Assembly (NCBI GenBank): GCA_035649895.1
Contig: DASRIS010000126.1
Location: 1 to 25,615, forward strand
Reading direction: 5' to 3'
Length of the DNA stretch: 25,615 nucleotides
Origin: DASSUC01 sp035649895
Lineage (GTDB): Bacteria; Actinomycetota; Actinomycetes; Mycobacteriales; Micromonosporaceae
The position numbers and the translations under genes were made by a program. Of the stretch, positions 7,237-15,263 are shown one piece after another; the first letter of the stretch is position 1; each line of letters starts with the position of its first letter. The notes under the pieces were generated by a model. It did no database searches. It was given only the letters and a program-made list of their open reading frames with translations, and was not told the origin of the DNA.

Positions 7237-7752
7237 TCAGACCAGCAGCCAGTCGGCCCAGCGCGGGTCTGGCGCGCGGTGCCCCAGCACCCGCCACGCG
7301 GCTCCTTTGGGCGGAGCCGGGGGCACATGCAGACGCCAGCCGAGCTCGGCTGGCGTCCTGTCCCCTTTGCTGTGGTTACACCGGGCGCAGGCGGCGACCA
7401 CGTTCTCCCAGGCATGCCGGCCTCCCCGGCTGCGCGGCTGCACGTGGTCTATGGTCTCGGCCGGGCCGTGGCAGTAGACGCACCGCCACCCGTCCCGCGC
7501 GAAGATCGCCCGACGGGAGAGCCCGACGTGCGTACGGTAAGGGACCCGGACGAACCGGGTGAGCCGGACGACCGACGGCACCGGCAGGCTGTGCCGGGCG
7601 CTGTGCAGGATGCCGTCCCCGTCCGCGACACAGACTGCCTTTGCGGAGAGGACGAGGATCGCGGCTCGACGTACTGACACGACACACAACGGCTCGTAGG
7701 TGGCGTTGAGGACCAACGCTCCGGCGCCAGCCGTGGGTCGTATGTCAGGCAT
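7237..7752 (-). CDS. HNH endonuclease family protein
   Basis: A 171-aa protein with a zinc-ribbon-type HNH nuclease module in its C-terminal half. From the ATG at 7750-7752, C91 and C94 (CVYC), D102-H103 (the catalytic IDHV), N117 (WENVV) and C122/C125 (CARCN) form the metal and catalytic sites. The N-terminal part (GALVLNATYEPLCVVSVRRAAILVL) is typical of the widespread actinobacterial single-copy HNH protein that sits near ctaJ and globin O. This start was chosen because GGGAGG lies 9 nt upstream. The frame stays open for 37 more codons without a better signal. No restriction methylase or toxin partner is nearby, so a housekeeping or repair role is more likely than restriction, but the DNA target is unknown. 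Confidence 0.87.
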   Translation of the reverse strand: MPDIRPTAGAGALVLNATYEPLCVVSVRRAAILVLSAKAVCVADGDGILHSARHSLPVPSVVRLTRFVRVPYRTHVGLSRRAIFARDGWRCVYCHGPAETIDHVQPRSRGGRHAWENVVAACARCNHSKGDRTPAELGWRLHVPPAPPKGAAWRVLGHRAPDPRWADWLLV

Positions 7753-7841
7753 CGCGCTCACCCTCCCGGTCGGTGCGTGTGGCGGCTCCCGTTCGCTTGC
7801 CCGGCGCGGCCGGCGCGCTAGGTTCCGTGCGCCAATGGTCC

Positions 7842-7870
7842 CTGATGGACTACTGGATTGCACGTACTAT
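7842..7870 (+). promoter_or_regulatory. Candidate promoter for the MscS gene
   Basis: CTGATG (7842-7847) and TACTAT (7865-7870), separated by 17 nt, resemble -35 and -10 boxes. The -10 box is a good TANNNT match; the -35 is weak. Transcription would begin near 7877, giving a leader of about 100 nt before the GTG at 7976. Confidence 0.35.
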
Positions 7871-7975
7871 TCGGCCCCGGCGGGGTAGAAAAACTCGGCG
7901 GGCTGATGGGCGGGCCGGAGCGCCCGGCAGACCGGACGGGTGGGCCAGAGCGCGCGCCGGAGCAAAAGGAGGATC

Positions 7976-9028
7976 GTGGCTGACGTGAGCCCCATTCCGG
8001 GGCCGACGCCGACGGGGTGCGGCGACAACTCCCTGTGCCAGCAGATCCTGGACTGGACCGGCGAGGCGTGGCTGGCCGAGGGCAGCTATGTGTTCGTGGT
8101 CAAGCCGCTGCAGATCCTGATGATCGTGGTAGTCGCGATGCTCATCCGCTACCTGCTGCACCGCATGATCTACCGGCTCGTGCACACCACCGCCCAGGGC
8201 GCCGTGCCGACCATCCTCAAGCCGCTGAAGGAGCGCATGCCCGCGGCGCTGCAGGAGGCGACGGCGCTGTTCCCGGAGCGGCGCCGGCAGCGGGCCCAGG
8301 CGATCGGCTCGGTGCTGCGCAGCTTCGTCAGCCTCGCCGTCTACTCCATGGCCACGCTGATGGTCCTCGCCCAGCTCGGGGTGAACCTGGCGCCGCTTCT
8401 GGCCAGCGCCGGCATCGCCGGGGTGGCCCTCGGCTTCGGCGCGCAGACCCTGGTGAAGGATCTCATCGCCGGCTTGTTCATGCTGCTCGAGGACCAGTAC
8501 GGGGTCGGCGACACGGTGGACGTCGGGGAGGCGACCGGGGTGGTGGAGGCGGTCGGGCTGCGCGTGACGACGGTACGCGACGCCCGCGGCGTGCTGTGGT
8601 ACATCCGCAACGGAGAGATCGTCCGGGTCGGGAACAAGAGCCAGGGCTGGGCCATGGTCGTGGTCGACATCCCGATCGGCTTCGCCGGCGTGGACGACGC
8701 CACCGCTGTCCTGCGGCGGGCGGCGGCGTCGCTGGCCGAGGACCCCGAGTACGTCGGTGACTTCATCGAGGGCCCCGAGGTGCTCGGCGTCGAGCAGATC
8801 ACGGTGGACGGGGCGGTGGTCCGGTCGACCGCCAAGACCTCGGCCGACGCACAGTTCCGGGTCGGCCGGGAGCTGCGCCGCCGGCTCACCGAGGCGCTTG
8901 AGTCTTCGGGCATAGCGGCACAGATCAGCGCATCCCGGGTGTACCCGCGCCCGGCTGCGCCAACACTCGGGGCAGCCACGCCGGACGGGACCGACCCGAC
9001 CGAGACGGGCCAGGCGGGCGCAACGTGA
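7976..9028 (+). CDS. MscS-type small-conductance mechanosensitive channel
   Basis: A 350-aa membrane channel that should release solutes during osmotic downshock. Predicted helices are at about 38-64, 112-135 and 139-172. The last is the pore helix with the Gly/Ala-rich run LLASAGIAGVALGFGAQ, followed by the beta domain (YGVGDTVDVGEATGVVEAVGLR, then IRNGEI) and an alpha/beta C-terminal domain. The GTG at 7976 is chosen because AGGAGG lies at 7967-7972, although the spacing is short (3-4 nt). A GTG at 7985 is the alternative. The frame is open further upstream without a better signal. A candidate promoter lies about 105 nt upstream. The stop lies within the odd palindrome ACGTGACTCACGT (9023-9035). 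Confidence 0.9.
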   Translation: MADVSPIPGPTPTGCGDNSLCQQILDWTGEAWLAEGSYVFVVKPLQILMIVVVAMLIRYLLHRMIYRLVHTTAQGAVPTILKPLKERMPAALQEATALFPERRRQRAQAIGSVLRSFVSLAVYSMATLMVLAQLGVNLAPLLASAGIAGVALGFGAQTLVKDLIAGLFMLLEDQYGVGDTVDVGEATGVVEAVGLRVTTVRDARGVLWYIRNGEIVRVGNKSQGWAMVVVDIPIGFAGVDDATAVLRRAAASLAEDPEYVGDFIEGPEVLGVEQITVDGAVVRSTAKTSADAQFRVGRELRRRLTEALESSGIAAQISASRVYPRPAAPTLGAATPDGTDPTETGQAGAT

Positions 9029-9035
9029 CTCACGT
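9023..9035. promoter_or_regulatory. 13-bp odd palindrome at the MscS stop, possible operator
   Basis: ACGTGA and TCACGT flank a single C. The one-base centre makes a hairpin unlikely, so it could be a protein-binding site upstream of the MFS gene (start 9230), or chance. Confidence 0.25.
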
Positions 9036-9229
9036 CGAACCGGCACACTGGGTAGTGCGTAGACAAAGACGGACAACGGGGTCGCCGTGGCAGCGCCCAG
9101 TCCAGTATCGTCCCCTAGCTCCGTCGTACAGGTGACTCATGGACCGTTCGCCCTAGCACGATCTCGGATGATCGGGCAGAATCACGACAGGCTTTCGCCA
9201 CACTAGCCGTTATCTATGGAGGGCTTCCG

Positions 9230-10648
9230 GTGTCTGACGAGATGTTCGTCACCGATCGCCCAGCCACGTTCGGTGACGTGTTCTCGAGCCGTGAGTTCCG
9301 TTTCATCTTCGCCTCAAGCACGCTCTCCTGGATCGGTGACCACTTAGCCAAGGCGGCGGTCACCGCTTTGGTCTTCCACGAGACCGGGTCCGTCGCCCTC
9401 TCGGCCGCCGCGTTCGCGCTGAGCTACCTCCCCTGGATCGCCGGGGGGCCGCTGCTCGCCACGATCGCCGAGCGGCACCCGTACCGACGGGTGATGGTGA
9501 TCTGTGACCTGATCCGGATGTCGCTGATCGCATTGGTCGCAATCCCGGGCATACCAGTCTGGCTGATCCTTTTCCTGCTGTTCGCCACCGCCCTGGCCAA
9601 CCCACCGTTCCAGGCGGCCCGCTCGGCGCTGCTGCCGCAGCTGCTCCAGGGCGACCGCTACGTCGTCGGCCTCTCGCTCCAGCAGAGCACCGGCCAGGCG
9701 GCGCAGATCGCCGGCTACGCGCTGGGCGGCGCCATCGCGCCGTTCTACCCCCGGGTGGCGCTGCTGCTCAACGCCGCCACCTTCGCGGTCTCCGCGGTGC
9801 TCATCGCGGTGGGCCTGGGTGACCGGCGCCCGATCGGCCGGCCGCTGCACAACCACCTCGCCCGGGACACCGCCGACGGGTTCCGGGTCGTCTTCGGCAC
9901 TCCGGTGCTGCGGGCCATCGCACTGCTCGTGTTCACCTCGATGCTCTTCGCGATCGTCCCGGAGGGGCTCGCCGCCGCCTGGGCCGCCGAGCTGGCCGAC
10001 AATGAATCTGACCGGGGCTGGATGCAGGCCATGATCATGGTGGCCAACCCGATCGGCTTCATCCTGGGTGGCATAGTGGTCGGCCGGCTGATCCGGCCCG
10101 ACCTGCGGCGCCGGCTGATCCGGCCGTTCGCCGTGCTGGCCCCGCTCGCGCTGGTGCCGGCGTTGCTGGGGCCCCCGGTCGGGGGCATCGCGCTGATGGC
10201 CGCGGTGTGTGGCTTCGCTGTGGCCGGCATGATGCCGCCCGCCAACGGCCTGTTCGTGCAGGCACTGCCAGCGGCCTACCGGGCGCGGGCGTTCGGCGTG
10301 ATGCAGGGCGGCATGCAGGTGACGCAGGGTGTCGCGGTGATCGCGACCGGGATCCTCGCGGACCGCTTCGGGATCCCGGCGGTCGTCGGCTTCTGGAGCC
10401 TGGCCGGCGTGGTGCTGCTGCTCGCCACGAGCTCGAGCTGGCCGGCCAAGGAGACGATCGCGGCCACGGTCCACGCCGCCCAGCTCGCCAACGAGGAGAC
10501 CGAGCGCGAGGGGCGCGTCAACGGCGTACGGCTCGACGGGGCCGGAAACACGCCGCCGGACGGCCTGGGCACGCACACGCTGGCCCGCCGCCGCGCCATG
10601 ATGGGCCTGAGCCAGCCCAGCACCGAGCACGGCGAGGCCAACGCCTGA
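9230..10648 (+). CDS. MFS transporter (EntS-like, 12 helices)
   Basis: A 472-aa major facilitator protein of the type often annotated as a drug or siderophore exporter. A cytosolic N-terminus (FGDVFSSREFRFIFAS) precedes helix 1. The motif A loop between helices 2 and 3 reads GPLLATIAERHPYRRVMV, followed by about ten more hydrophobic segments and a hydrophilic C-terminal tail of about 65 residues. The GTG start at 9230 has GGAGGG at 9218-9223 with a 6-nt spacer. Substrate is unknown; no siderophore or resistance gene is near. It is co-directional with mscS but 201 bp away, so it probably has its own promoter. The stop lies in the first unit of a 24-nt repeat. Confidence 0.88.
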   Translation: MSDEMFVTDRPATFGDVFSSREFRFIFASSTLSWIGDHLAKAAVTALVFHETGSVALSAAAFALSYLPWIAGGPLLATIAERHPYRRVMVICDLIRMSLIALVAIPGIPVWLILFLLFATALANPPFQAARSALLPQLLQGDRYVVGLSLQQSTGQAAQIAGYALGGAIAPFYPRVALLLNAATFAVSAVLIAVGLGDRRPIGRPLHNHLARDTADGFRVVFGTPVLRAIALLVFTSMLFAIVPEGLAAAWAAELADNESDRGWMQAMIMVANPIGFILGGIVVGRLIRPDLRRRLIRPFAVLAPLALVPALLGPPVGGIALMAAVCGFAVAGMMPPANGLFVQALPAAYRARAFGVMQGGMQVTQGVAVIATGILADRFGIPAVVGFWSLAGVVLLLATSSSWPAKETIAATVHAAQLANEETEREGRVNGVRLDGAGNTPPDGLGTHTLARRRAMMGLSQPSTEHGEANA

Positions 10649-10725
10649 GCCGCTCCGCCCGCGGACCCCTGAGCCGCTCCGCCCGCGGACCCCGCCCACG
10701 GGCCCCTGAACGGCTCCGCCCGCGG
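10645..10725. repeat. 24-nt tandem repeat spanning the MFS stop codon
   Basis: Two identical 24-nt units at 10645-10668 and 10669-10692 begin CTGAGCCGCTCCGCCCGCGG, so each carries TGA. A third partial copy (CTGAACGGCTCCGCCCGCGG) is at 10706-10725. The MFS stop is in unit one. Short GC-rich hairpins can form here, so it may double as a terminator. Confidence 0.75.
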
Positions 10726-10797
10726 TGACTCGCCCCGGTAGGTCGTAGGCCGGGTCGACGTAGCGGCCGGGACGGCCGTGGCTGGCACACTTGTCAG

Positions 10798-11208
10798 GTG
10801 ACCGTGCGGGCGACCTTCTTTGACCTGGTTGGCGGCGAGCCGACGTTCCGCAGGCTGGTACGCGAGTTCTACGCGGGGGTCGCCACCGACCCGGTGCTCC
10901 GGCCGCTCTACCCGGAGCAGGACCTCGGCCCGGCCATTGAGCGCCTGACGCTCTTCCTCATTCAGTACTGGGGTGGCCCGACCACCTACTCGCAGCAACG
11001 GGGCCACCCGCGGCTGCGGCTGCGGCACGCCCCCTTCCGGGTCGGCCCCGCGGAGCGGGACGCCTGGCTGCGGCACATGCGCCGGGCCGTGGACGCGCTG
11101 GAGCTGCCCGCGGAGCAGGCCGCGACGCTCTGGGACTACCTGGAGCGGTCGGCGTACTTCATGGTCAACACTGTTGAGGACGCACCCACCGGCCTCCCCC
11201 AGCTCTAG
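10798..11208 (+). CDS. glbO: Truncated haemoglobin, group II (trHbO)
   Basis: A 136-aa 2-on-2 globin, close along its whole length to M. tuberculosis GlbO. Key residues are present: Y25 (B10), Y38 (CD1), H77 (proximal F8, in RLRHAPF) and W90 (G8, in RDAWLRHM), all offset by two from the mycobacterial numbering as I recall it. It binds haem and O2 in the cytosol; proposed roles are oxygen delivery to respiration or peroxidase/NO chemistry. The start is GTG at 10798 with no clear Shine-Dalgarno sequence; a GTG at 10804 is possible. It lies 38 bp before the M1 lipoprotein gene, perhaps in one transcript. Confidence 0.92.
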   Translation: MTVRATFFDLVGGEPTFRRLVREFYAGVATDPVLRPLYPEQDLGPAIERLTLFLIQYWGGPTTYSQQRGHPRLRLRHAPFRVGPAERDAWLRHMRRAVDALELPAEQAATLWDYLERSAYFMVNTVEDAPTGLPQL

Positions 11209-11246
11209 CCGGCGGTCCAGCCAGCCAGGAAGCGACCAGGACAGCC

Positions 11247-12833
11247 ATGGCGACCAGATGGTGCGGTACCGCGAGGTGGCTCAGTAGGCCAGCTGCGAGA
11301 TGGCTCAGTAGCCCAGCCACCACCAGGCTCGGTACGGCGGGCGCGGCCAGGTGGCTCGGTAGGGCGGGCGCGGCCGCCGCCGTCCTGCTCTGCCTCGCCG
11401 GCTGTCCAGGCGCCGGCCGGCCCGGCCCGCTGCCCGCCGACGCGCCACCCGGGACAGGAGGTCCGCTGCCGGGCGGCCCGGCCCTGCCCACCAGGCCGGC
11501 GTCGAGCGGCCCGGCGGTCCCGGACGGGCGGTCCGCGCCGGTCCGCGACCCGGTCTACCCGCAGTACGGCAGCCCCGATGTCGACGTGCTGCACTACGCG
11601 CTCGACCTCGCCTGGGACCCGGCCGCCCGGCTGCTCAGCGGCGTGGCCACGCTCACCGTACGAGCGGTCACCGACCTTACCGCGGTGGCGCTCGACCTCA
11701 GCCCGGCGTACGCGGTGGACACCGCAACGGCCGACGGGGCCGCCGTCACCGCGACCCACCGCGGTGAGGACCTGGTGGTGCCGCTGCCGCGACCGCTCGC
11801 CCGCGACGCCACCGCGCGCGTGGCGGTCAGCTACCGGGGCAGCCCGGCCCCGGTGCCCTTCCCGGGCACCCGGCAGGACGTGACAGCGCTCGGGCTGCGC
11901 CCGATGCCCGACGGCGCCCTCTGGACGATGCAGGAGCCGTACGGCGCGTTCACCTGGTACCCGTGCAGCGACCAGCCGTCCGACGAGGCCCGGTACGACA
12001 TCTCGGTCACCGTGCCCGAGGGCTGGACCGGGGTTGCCAACGGCCGCCTGGCCGGCGAGTCCGACCAGGGCGACCGGCGCACGTTCCGCTGGCAGGCGGC
12101 CGAGGCGATGCCCACCTACCTGGTCACGATGGCGGTAGACCGGTTCGAGCGGCACGCCGCCACCGGGCCGGGCGGCCTGCCGGTCACGTACTGGGTCCGC
12201 CCGCAGGACGCGGCCCGGATGCTGCCCACGCTCAGCCAGTCACCGCGCCTGCTCAGCTGGCTTGAGCAGCGGCTGGGCCGGTACCCCTTCGCCAGCGCCG
12301 GAGTGGTCGTGGTGCAGGGCACCTCGGGCATGGAGACGCAGACGATGGTCACCCTCGGCCCGCTCACCGGGCCCCAGGCAGAGCCGGTGCTGCTGCACGA
12401 GTACGCCCACCACTGGTTCGGCGACTCGGTAACCCCGCGGACCTGGCAGGACCTGTGGCTCAACGAGGGCTTCGCGACCTACCTGCAGGGTCTCTACGCG
12501 GTCGAGCGCCGGGAGGTGTCCCTGGCCGGCCTGGTCGCGCAGTGGCGCCGCGTCGACGCGGAGCAGCGGGCCGCGGCGGGCCCACCGGGGCGGTACCGCC
12601 CGGACCGGTTCGGCGCCCGCAACGTGTACGTCGGCCCGGCGCTCATGCTGCACGAGCTGCGCCGCCGCCTCGGCGACCCGGTGTTCTTCGCGCTGCTGCA
12701 TGACTGGGCCCAGCACCACCGGCACACCCAGCAGGACCGGGCCTCGTTCACGGCCTGGCTGCGCGCGTACACGGGCCAGGACCTGGCCCCGGTCGTCGAC
12801 CGCTGGCTGGACTCATCGACCACGCCGGCCTGA
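11247..12833 (+). CDS. Lipoprotein M1 family metallopeptidase
   Basis: A 528-aa secreted, lipid-anchored zinc peptidase. A hydrophobic core (GAAAAVLLCLAGC) ends in a lipobox with cysteine C53. The preceding n-region is unusually long (about 40 residues) and repetitive (ARWL three times), because it is encoded by a 24-nt repeat at 11271-11318. A Pro/Gly-rich linker (about 54-105) follows, then the M1 fold: GMETQ at 361-365 in place of GAMEN, HEYAH at 384-388, third zinc ligand E407 (in LWLNEGFATYL) and probable catalytic Y461. It lacks the large C-terminal domain of PepN. Start ATG at 11247 with AGGA at 11238-11241; no other in-frame ATG or GTG occurs before the signal core. Probably an extracellular aminopeptidase. 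Confidence 0.88.
   Translation: MATRWCGTARWLSRPAARWLSSPATTRLGTAGAARWLGRAGAAAAVLLCLAGCPGAGRPGPLPADAPPGTGGPLPGGPALPTRPASSGPAVPDGRSAPVRDPVYPQYGSPDVDVLHYALDLAWDPAARLLSGVATLTVRAVTDLTAVALDLSPAYAVDTATADGAAVTATHRGEDLVVPLPRPLARDATARVAVSYRGSPAPVPFPGTRQDVTALGLRPMPDGALWTMQEPYGAFTWYPCSDQPSDEARYDISVTVPEGWTGVANGRLAGESDQGDRRTFRWQAAEAMPTYLVTMAVDRFERHAATGPGGLPVTYWVRPQDAARMLPTLSQSPRLLSWLEQRLGRYPFASAGVVVVQGTSGMETQTMVTLGPLTGPQAEPVLLHEYAHHWFGDSVTPRTWQDLWLNEGFATYLQGLYAVERREVSLAGLVAQWRRVDAEQRAAAGPPGRYRPDRFGARNVYVGPALMLHELRRRLGDPVFFALLHDWAQHHRHTQQDRASFTAWLRAYTGQDLAPVVDRWLDSSTTPA
11271..11369 (+). repeat. 24-nt in-frame repeat coding the signal-peptide n-region
   Basis: Two adjacent 24-nt units at 11271-11294 and 11295-11318 share the core TGGCTCAGTAG. 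A third, diverged copy lies near 11346-11369. The period keeps the reading frame and adds eight residues per unit (RWLSRPAA, RWLSSPAT) ahead of the lipoprotein signal core. Confidence 0.65.
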
Positions 12834-12864
12834 GACCACCCGGCCGGAGACCACGCCAGCCTGA
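12818..12864. repeat. Direct repeat spanning the lipoprotein peptidase stop
   Basis: GACCACGCCGGCCTGA at 12818-12833 recurs as GACCACGCCAGCCTGA at 12849-12864, 15 of 16 bases identical, period 31 nt. The first copy ends with the gene's stop codon. Confidence 0.7.
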
Positions 12865-12870
12865 CCGGAC

Positions 12871-12885
12871 CGGCCCGCGGGGCCG
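12871..12885. terminator. GC stem-loop between convergent genes
   Basis: CGGCCC, loop GCG, GGGCCG: a perfect 6-bp all-GC stem, 38 bp after the M1 lipoprotein stop and 23 bp before the YbjN stop on the other strand. Likely part of a bidirectional terminator with the hairpin at 12901-12922. Confidence 0.45.
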
Positions 12886-12900
12886 ACCGGACAAGAGAAC

Positions 12901-12922
12901 GGGGCGCCTAGAGCAGCGCCCC
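12901..12922. terminator. Stem-loop with the YbjN stop codon in its loop
   Basis: GGGGCGC (12901-12907) and GCGCCCC (12916-12922) form a perfect 7-bp stem. The 8-nt loop holds the TAG stop of the minus-strand YbjN gene (12908-12910). The last codons of that gene are therefore inside the stem. Confidence 0.5.
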
Positions 12923-13522
12923 CTCGTCGTGCAGCCAGTCCACAAATGTGGTGGCCACCGCCGCAGCACAGTCGATCAGCTCGACCAGCAGCGCGTCGTG
13001 TGTGCCGGACCGCAGCGGCACCTGCATCTCCGCGTAGATCGGCAGCTGGCCGCGCTCGGTGGGGTCACCGATGTACGCCTTGCAGAACCGCCGGGTGTGG
13101 TTCCACTCGTTGACTGCGCGGTACGCGTGGTCGGCCCAGTCCGGCGGGACCGTCCCATGGGGACGGGCCCGGATCACCAGGATCTCGTCCTCAGGCCCTT
13201 CGAGCGTGAACAGCACGGCGTGCCGCTCCCACATGGCCAGCAGCCCGCCCTCGCCGTCGGCGAGGTACCGGATGTCGAGCAGGTCGAGCGTGTCGGTGAT
13301 CCGTGGCAGCGTCACCGGGACGACGGCGACCGCGGCAGCGCCCGCCACGGGCAGGGATTCCAGGGTGGATAAGTCTGCCGGCACGCCGGGCGGAGCCGGT
13401 GACGCCCCTTCCGGCACTCTCGGGTGTGGTACTCCGACGCTGACTGCCGCCTCGGCTCGTCGGCTGCTCCGCGTCGCTGGTCCGCCGTCGGTCTGTCCGC
13501 CGCGCCATGGCCACCACGGCAT
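12908..13522 (-). CDS. YbjN domain-containing protein
   Basis: A 204-aa cytosolic protein. The N-terminal 65 residues are a low-complexity Pro/Ala/Ser-rich lead starting MPWWPW. The remainder (about 70-204) fits the YbjN fold, a proposed bacterial sensory or regulatory module, with the blocks TLDLLDIRYLADGEGGLLAMWE, DWADHAYRAVNEWNHTRRFCKAYI and a C-terminal helix ending VDWLHDEGALL. The ATG at 13520-13522 has GAGGAG 8 nt upstream. A GTG three codons earlier overlaps that ribosome binding site and is unlikely. Two perfect stem-loops lie upstream. Function in actinobacteria is unknown. Confidence 0.82.
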   Translation of the reverse strand: MPWWPWRGGQTDGGPATRSSRRAEAAVSVGVPHPRVPEGASPAPPGVPADLSTLESLPVAGAAAVAVVPVTLPRITDTLDLLDIRYLADGEGGLLAMWERHAVLFTLEGPEDEILVIRARPHGTVPPDWADHAYRAVNEWNHTRRFCKAYIGDPTERGQLPIYAEMQVPLRSGTHDALLVELIDCAAAVATTFVDWLHDEGALL

Positions 13523-13600
13523 AGCTCGCACTCCTCGCCTCGAACCGCTTCGTTAGACCCCAGGTCCGCCTCTTCTCCGGGTGCTGCTCGGCATGGTCAC

Positions 13601-13628
13601 GGATCGCCGCACCCGACGACGGCGATCC
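13601..13628. terminator. Perfect 9-bp stem-loop upstream of the YbjN gene
   Basis: GGATCGCCG (13601-13609) pairs with CGGCGATCC (13620-13628) around a 10-nt loop. It lies in the 247-bp gap between the unknown gene's stop (13770) and the YbjN start. It may end the ettA operon or lie in the YbjN leader. Confidence 0.45.
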
Positions 13629-13655
13629 ATGCTCTGTACTGCCGAGACAACACAG

Positions 13656-13686
13656 CGGATCCACTTGCTGACAGTCCGTGGATCCG
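13656..13686. terminator. Second perfect 9-bp stem-loop in the same gap
   Basis: CGGATCCAC (13656-13664) pairs with GTGGATCCG (13678-13686) around a 13-nt loop. It lies 27 bp from the first hairpin and 83 bp after the unknown gene's stop. Tandem hairpins suggest a strong terminator, though an operator is possible. Confidence 0.45.
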
Positions 13687-13769
13687 AGGCCCGACGGTAC
13701 CCGTATAGCCGGCTGAAGACATCCCCACAACGACCTGACCAACCCGATCAGATACCAGTGTTCAACCGT

Positions 13770-14717
13770 TCAGCCGAGGGTATTGATCGAAAGTTCAATA
13801 GGCTTTTGGTACCACGAAGTACCGTATTCAGCCGCAAGACCGACAAAACGACTAGCCGACCGGCCGGCCACGAGTACCCGTACCGGCAGGTCAGAGCGGC
13901 CCAGGAACCCCATCCGCACCACCGCCTGCACCAGTCGCTGCGGTACCTCGACCCGGCCCGGCACCGGCACGGCACCGCGCTGGGCCTCCGTAGCCTCAAC
14001 CATGATCGGCACGTGGTCAAGGAGCGCGTCCCGGATGGCGCGCTCGCCGACGACCCGTCCGGCCCTGCTCCGCTGGCTGCGGGTCGGCCCGCCGGCGTCA
14101 TGGTGCTCACCGGCATCGTGCCGCTCACGGGCATCACGCTGCTCACAGGCATCGTGGCGCCCATGGACGTCATGCCGCTCGCCGGCTGCGGTGCGTAGCG
14201 CGCGCTCGGCGGCGGCGCCCAGCGCCCGTACCGTTGCGGCGGGAACCGACTCCACGGCCATGACCGGTGCCGGCGGAAGTGGCCAGCGCCAGCCGGAGTC
14301 GCGCCGGGCGGGCAGCGCGTCACCGCCGGCGGAGAGCACCGCCAGGAGGTCTCCCGCGGCCACAGTGGCGTCGTCGGCCAAGGATCCGTCAACGGTGCGG
14401 GTCACCAGCGCCCCCCACGGCAGCCGGGCCCACAGGGCGACGCCGCCGGTCAGGACCGCGGCCCTCGGCCAGGGGACCGCCCCGGCCGGGTCCTCCGGCG
14501 CCGGCACGGCCGGGTTCCGGGCCAGGCTAGGCACGGCCGAGCCAGGCGCGGCCGGGTCCCGGGCCGAGCCAGGCACGGCTGGGTTCTCGGCCCGGGTGGG
14601 CATGGTCTGGCCCGCCGGGCGCAGCCGGACGAGTGCGGCCCGGTCGAGCCGGTGCAGCCGGCCGAGGAACACGCCCGCGTCGGCGACGCCGGCGCTCGAC
14701 AGCCCGTGCCGCGTCAC
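13770..14717 (-). CDS. Conserved hypothetical protein, coupled to thioesterase
   Basis: A 315-aa soluble protein of unknown function. It starts with the GTG at 14715-14717, which overlaps the thioesterase TGA as GTGA, so translation is probably coupled. Conserved-looking blocks are residues 15-35 (GVFLGRLHRLDRAALVRLRP), 93-108 (VALWARLPWGALVTRT), 225-238 (ERAIRDALLDHVPI) and 255-303 (VPQRLVQAVVRMGFLG through GLAAEYGTSWYQ). I recall similar unnamed proteins beside this thioesterase in Micromonosporaceae. Two repetitive linkers interrupt them: a Pro/Ala stretch at 46-80 and a charged His/Asp stretch at 179-210 built of six-residue units such as RERHDA. No signal peptide, membrane helix or catalytic motif is recognised. 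Confidence 0.72.
   Translation of the reverse strand: MTRHGLSSAGVADAGVFLGRLHRLDRAALVRLRPAGQTMPTRAENPAVPGSARDPAAPGSAVPSLARNPAVPAPEDPAGAVPWPRAAVLTGGVALWARLPWGALVTRTVDGSLADDATVAAGDLLAVLSAGGDALPARRDSGWRWPLPPAPVMAVESVPAATVRALGAAAERALRTAAGERHDVHGRHDACEQRDARERHDAGEHHDAGGPTRSQRSRAGRVVGERAIRDALLDHVPIMVEATEAQRGAVPVPGRVEVPQRLVQAVVRMGFLGRSDLPVRVLVAGRSASRFVGLAAEYGTSWYQKPIELSINTLG
14106..14189. repeat. 18-nt in-frame minisatellite, five units
   Basis: Plus-strand cores CTCACCGGCATC, CTCACGGGCATC, CTCACAGGCATC, CCCATGGACGTC and CTCGCCGGCTGC start at 14106, 14124, 14142, 14160 and 14178, exactly 18 nt apart. On the minus strand they encode the His/Asp six-residue repeat of the hypothetical protein. Confidence 0.75.
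14503..14592. repeat. Three-copy GC repeat coding a Pro/Ala linker
   Basis: Units beginning GGCACGGCCGGGTTCC at 14503, GGCGCGGCCGGGTCCC at 14545 and GGCACGGCTGGGTTCT at 14572, each about 21 nt, are spaced 42 and 27 nt apart, both multiples of three. They encode NPAVPGSARDP-like segments on the minus strand. Confidence 0.65.
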
Positions 14718-15263
14718 CCCGACCAAAGCTCCAGGAAGGCCCACTCGGCGTCGGTGAGCCGGCGGGGCTGCTGCGCGCCGAGGTCGTACGGCACGCACAC
14801 CGACCGCGCCCGGCTGGCCACCTGGCAACCGTCGAGCAGCTCGTACGCGATGACGAACCGGGACGGGCGGATCTCGGCCACCCACATCTCGATCAGCACC
14901 CGCGGTGCCTCGTCGCTCTCCGGCCCCGCCCGGTAGCCGACCGGCCGCAGGTAGTCGATCTCGTGCCGGTAGATGACCACCCCGTCCTCGAACGACGTGA
15001 GGCCCTCCCGGCGGGCCGCCGTGAACATCAACGCGACCCGCGCCTCCTCGTAGAGGGTGAGGAAGCGCGCGTTGTTGACGTGGCCGAAGACGTCAAGGTC
15101 GGACCAGCGCAGCGCGCAGTCGTACCGGAACCGGGCCGCCCGCGCCACCACCGACGGCTGCGGCGGCACCGACGGCTGCGCCGCCACCGACGGCTGAGGC
15201 GGCACCGACGGCTGCGGCACCGACAGCGGCTGTGGCGCCTCGCCGACCCCGACTCCGACGCCG

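Noticed and set aside
7237..7752. HNH protein as part of a restriction or defence system
   Set aside because: No methylase, helicase, toxin or immunity gene is adjacent, and its position is a conserved housekeeping one in actinobacteria.
14106..14189. Evenly spaced 18-nt repeats considered as regulator binding iterons
   Set aside because: They are in frame inside a coding region and encode a six-residue protein repeat, so a coding minisatellite is simpler.
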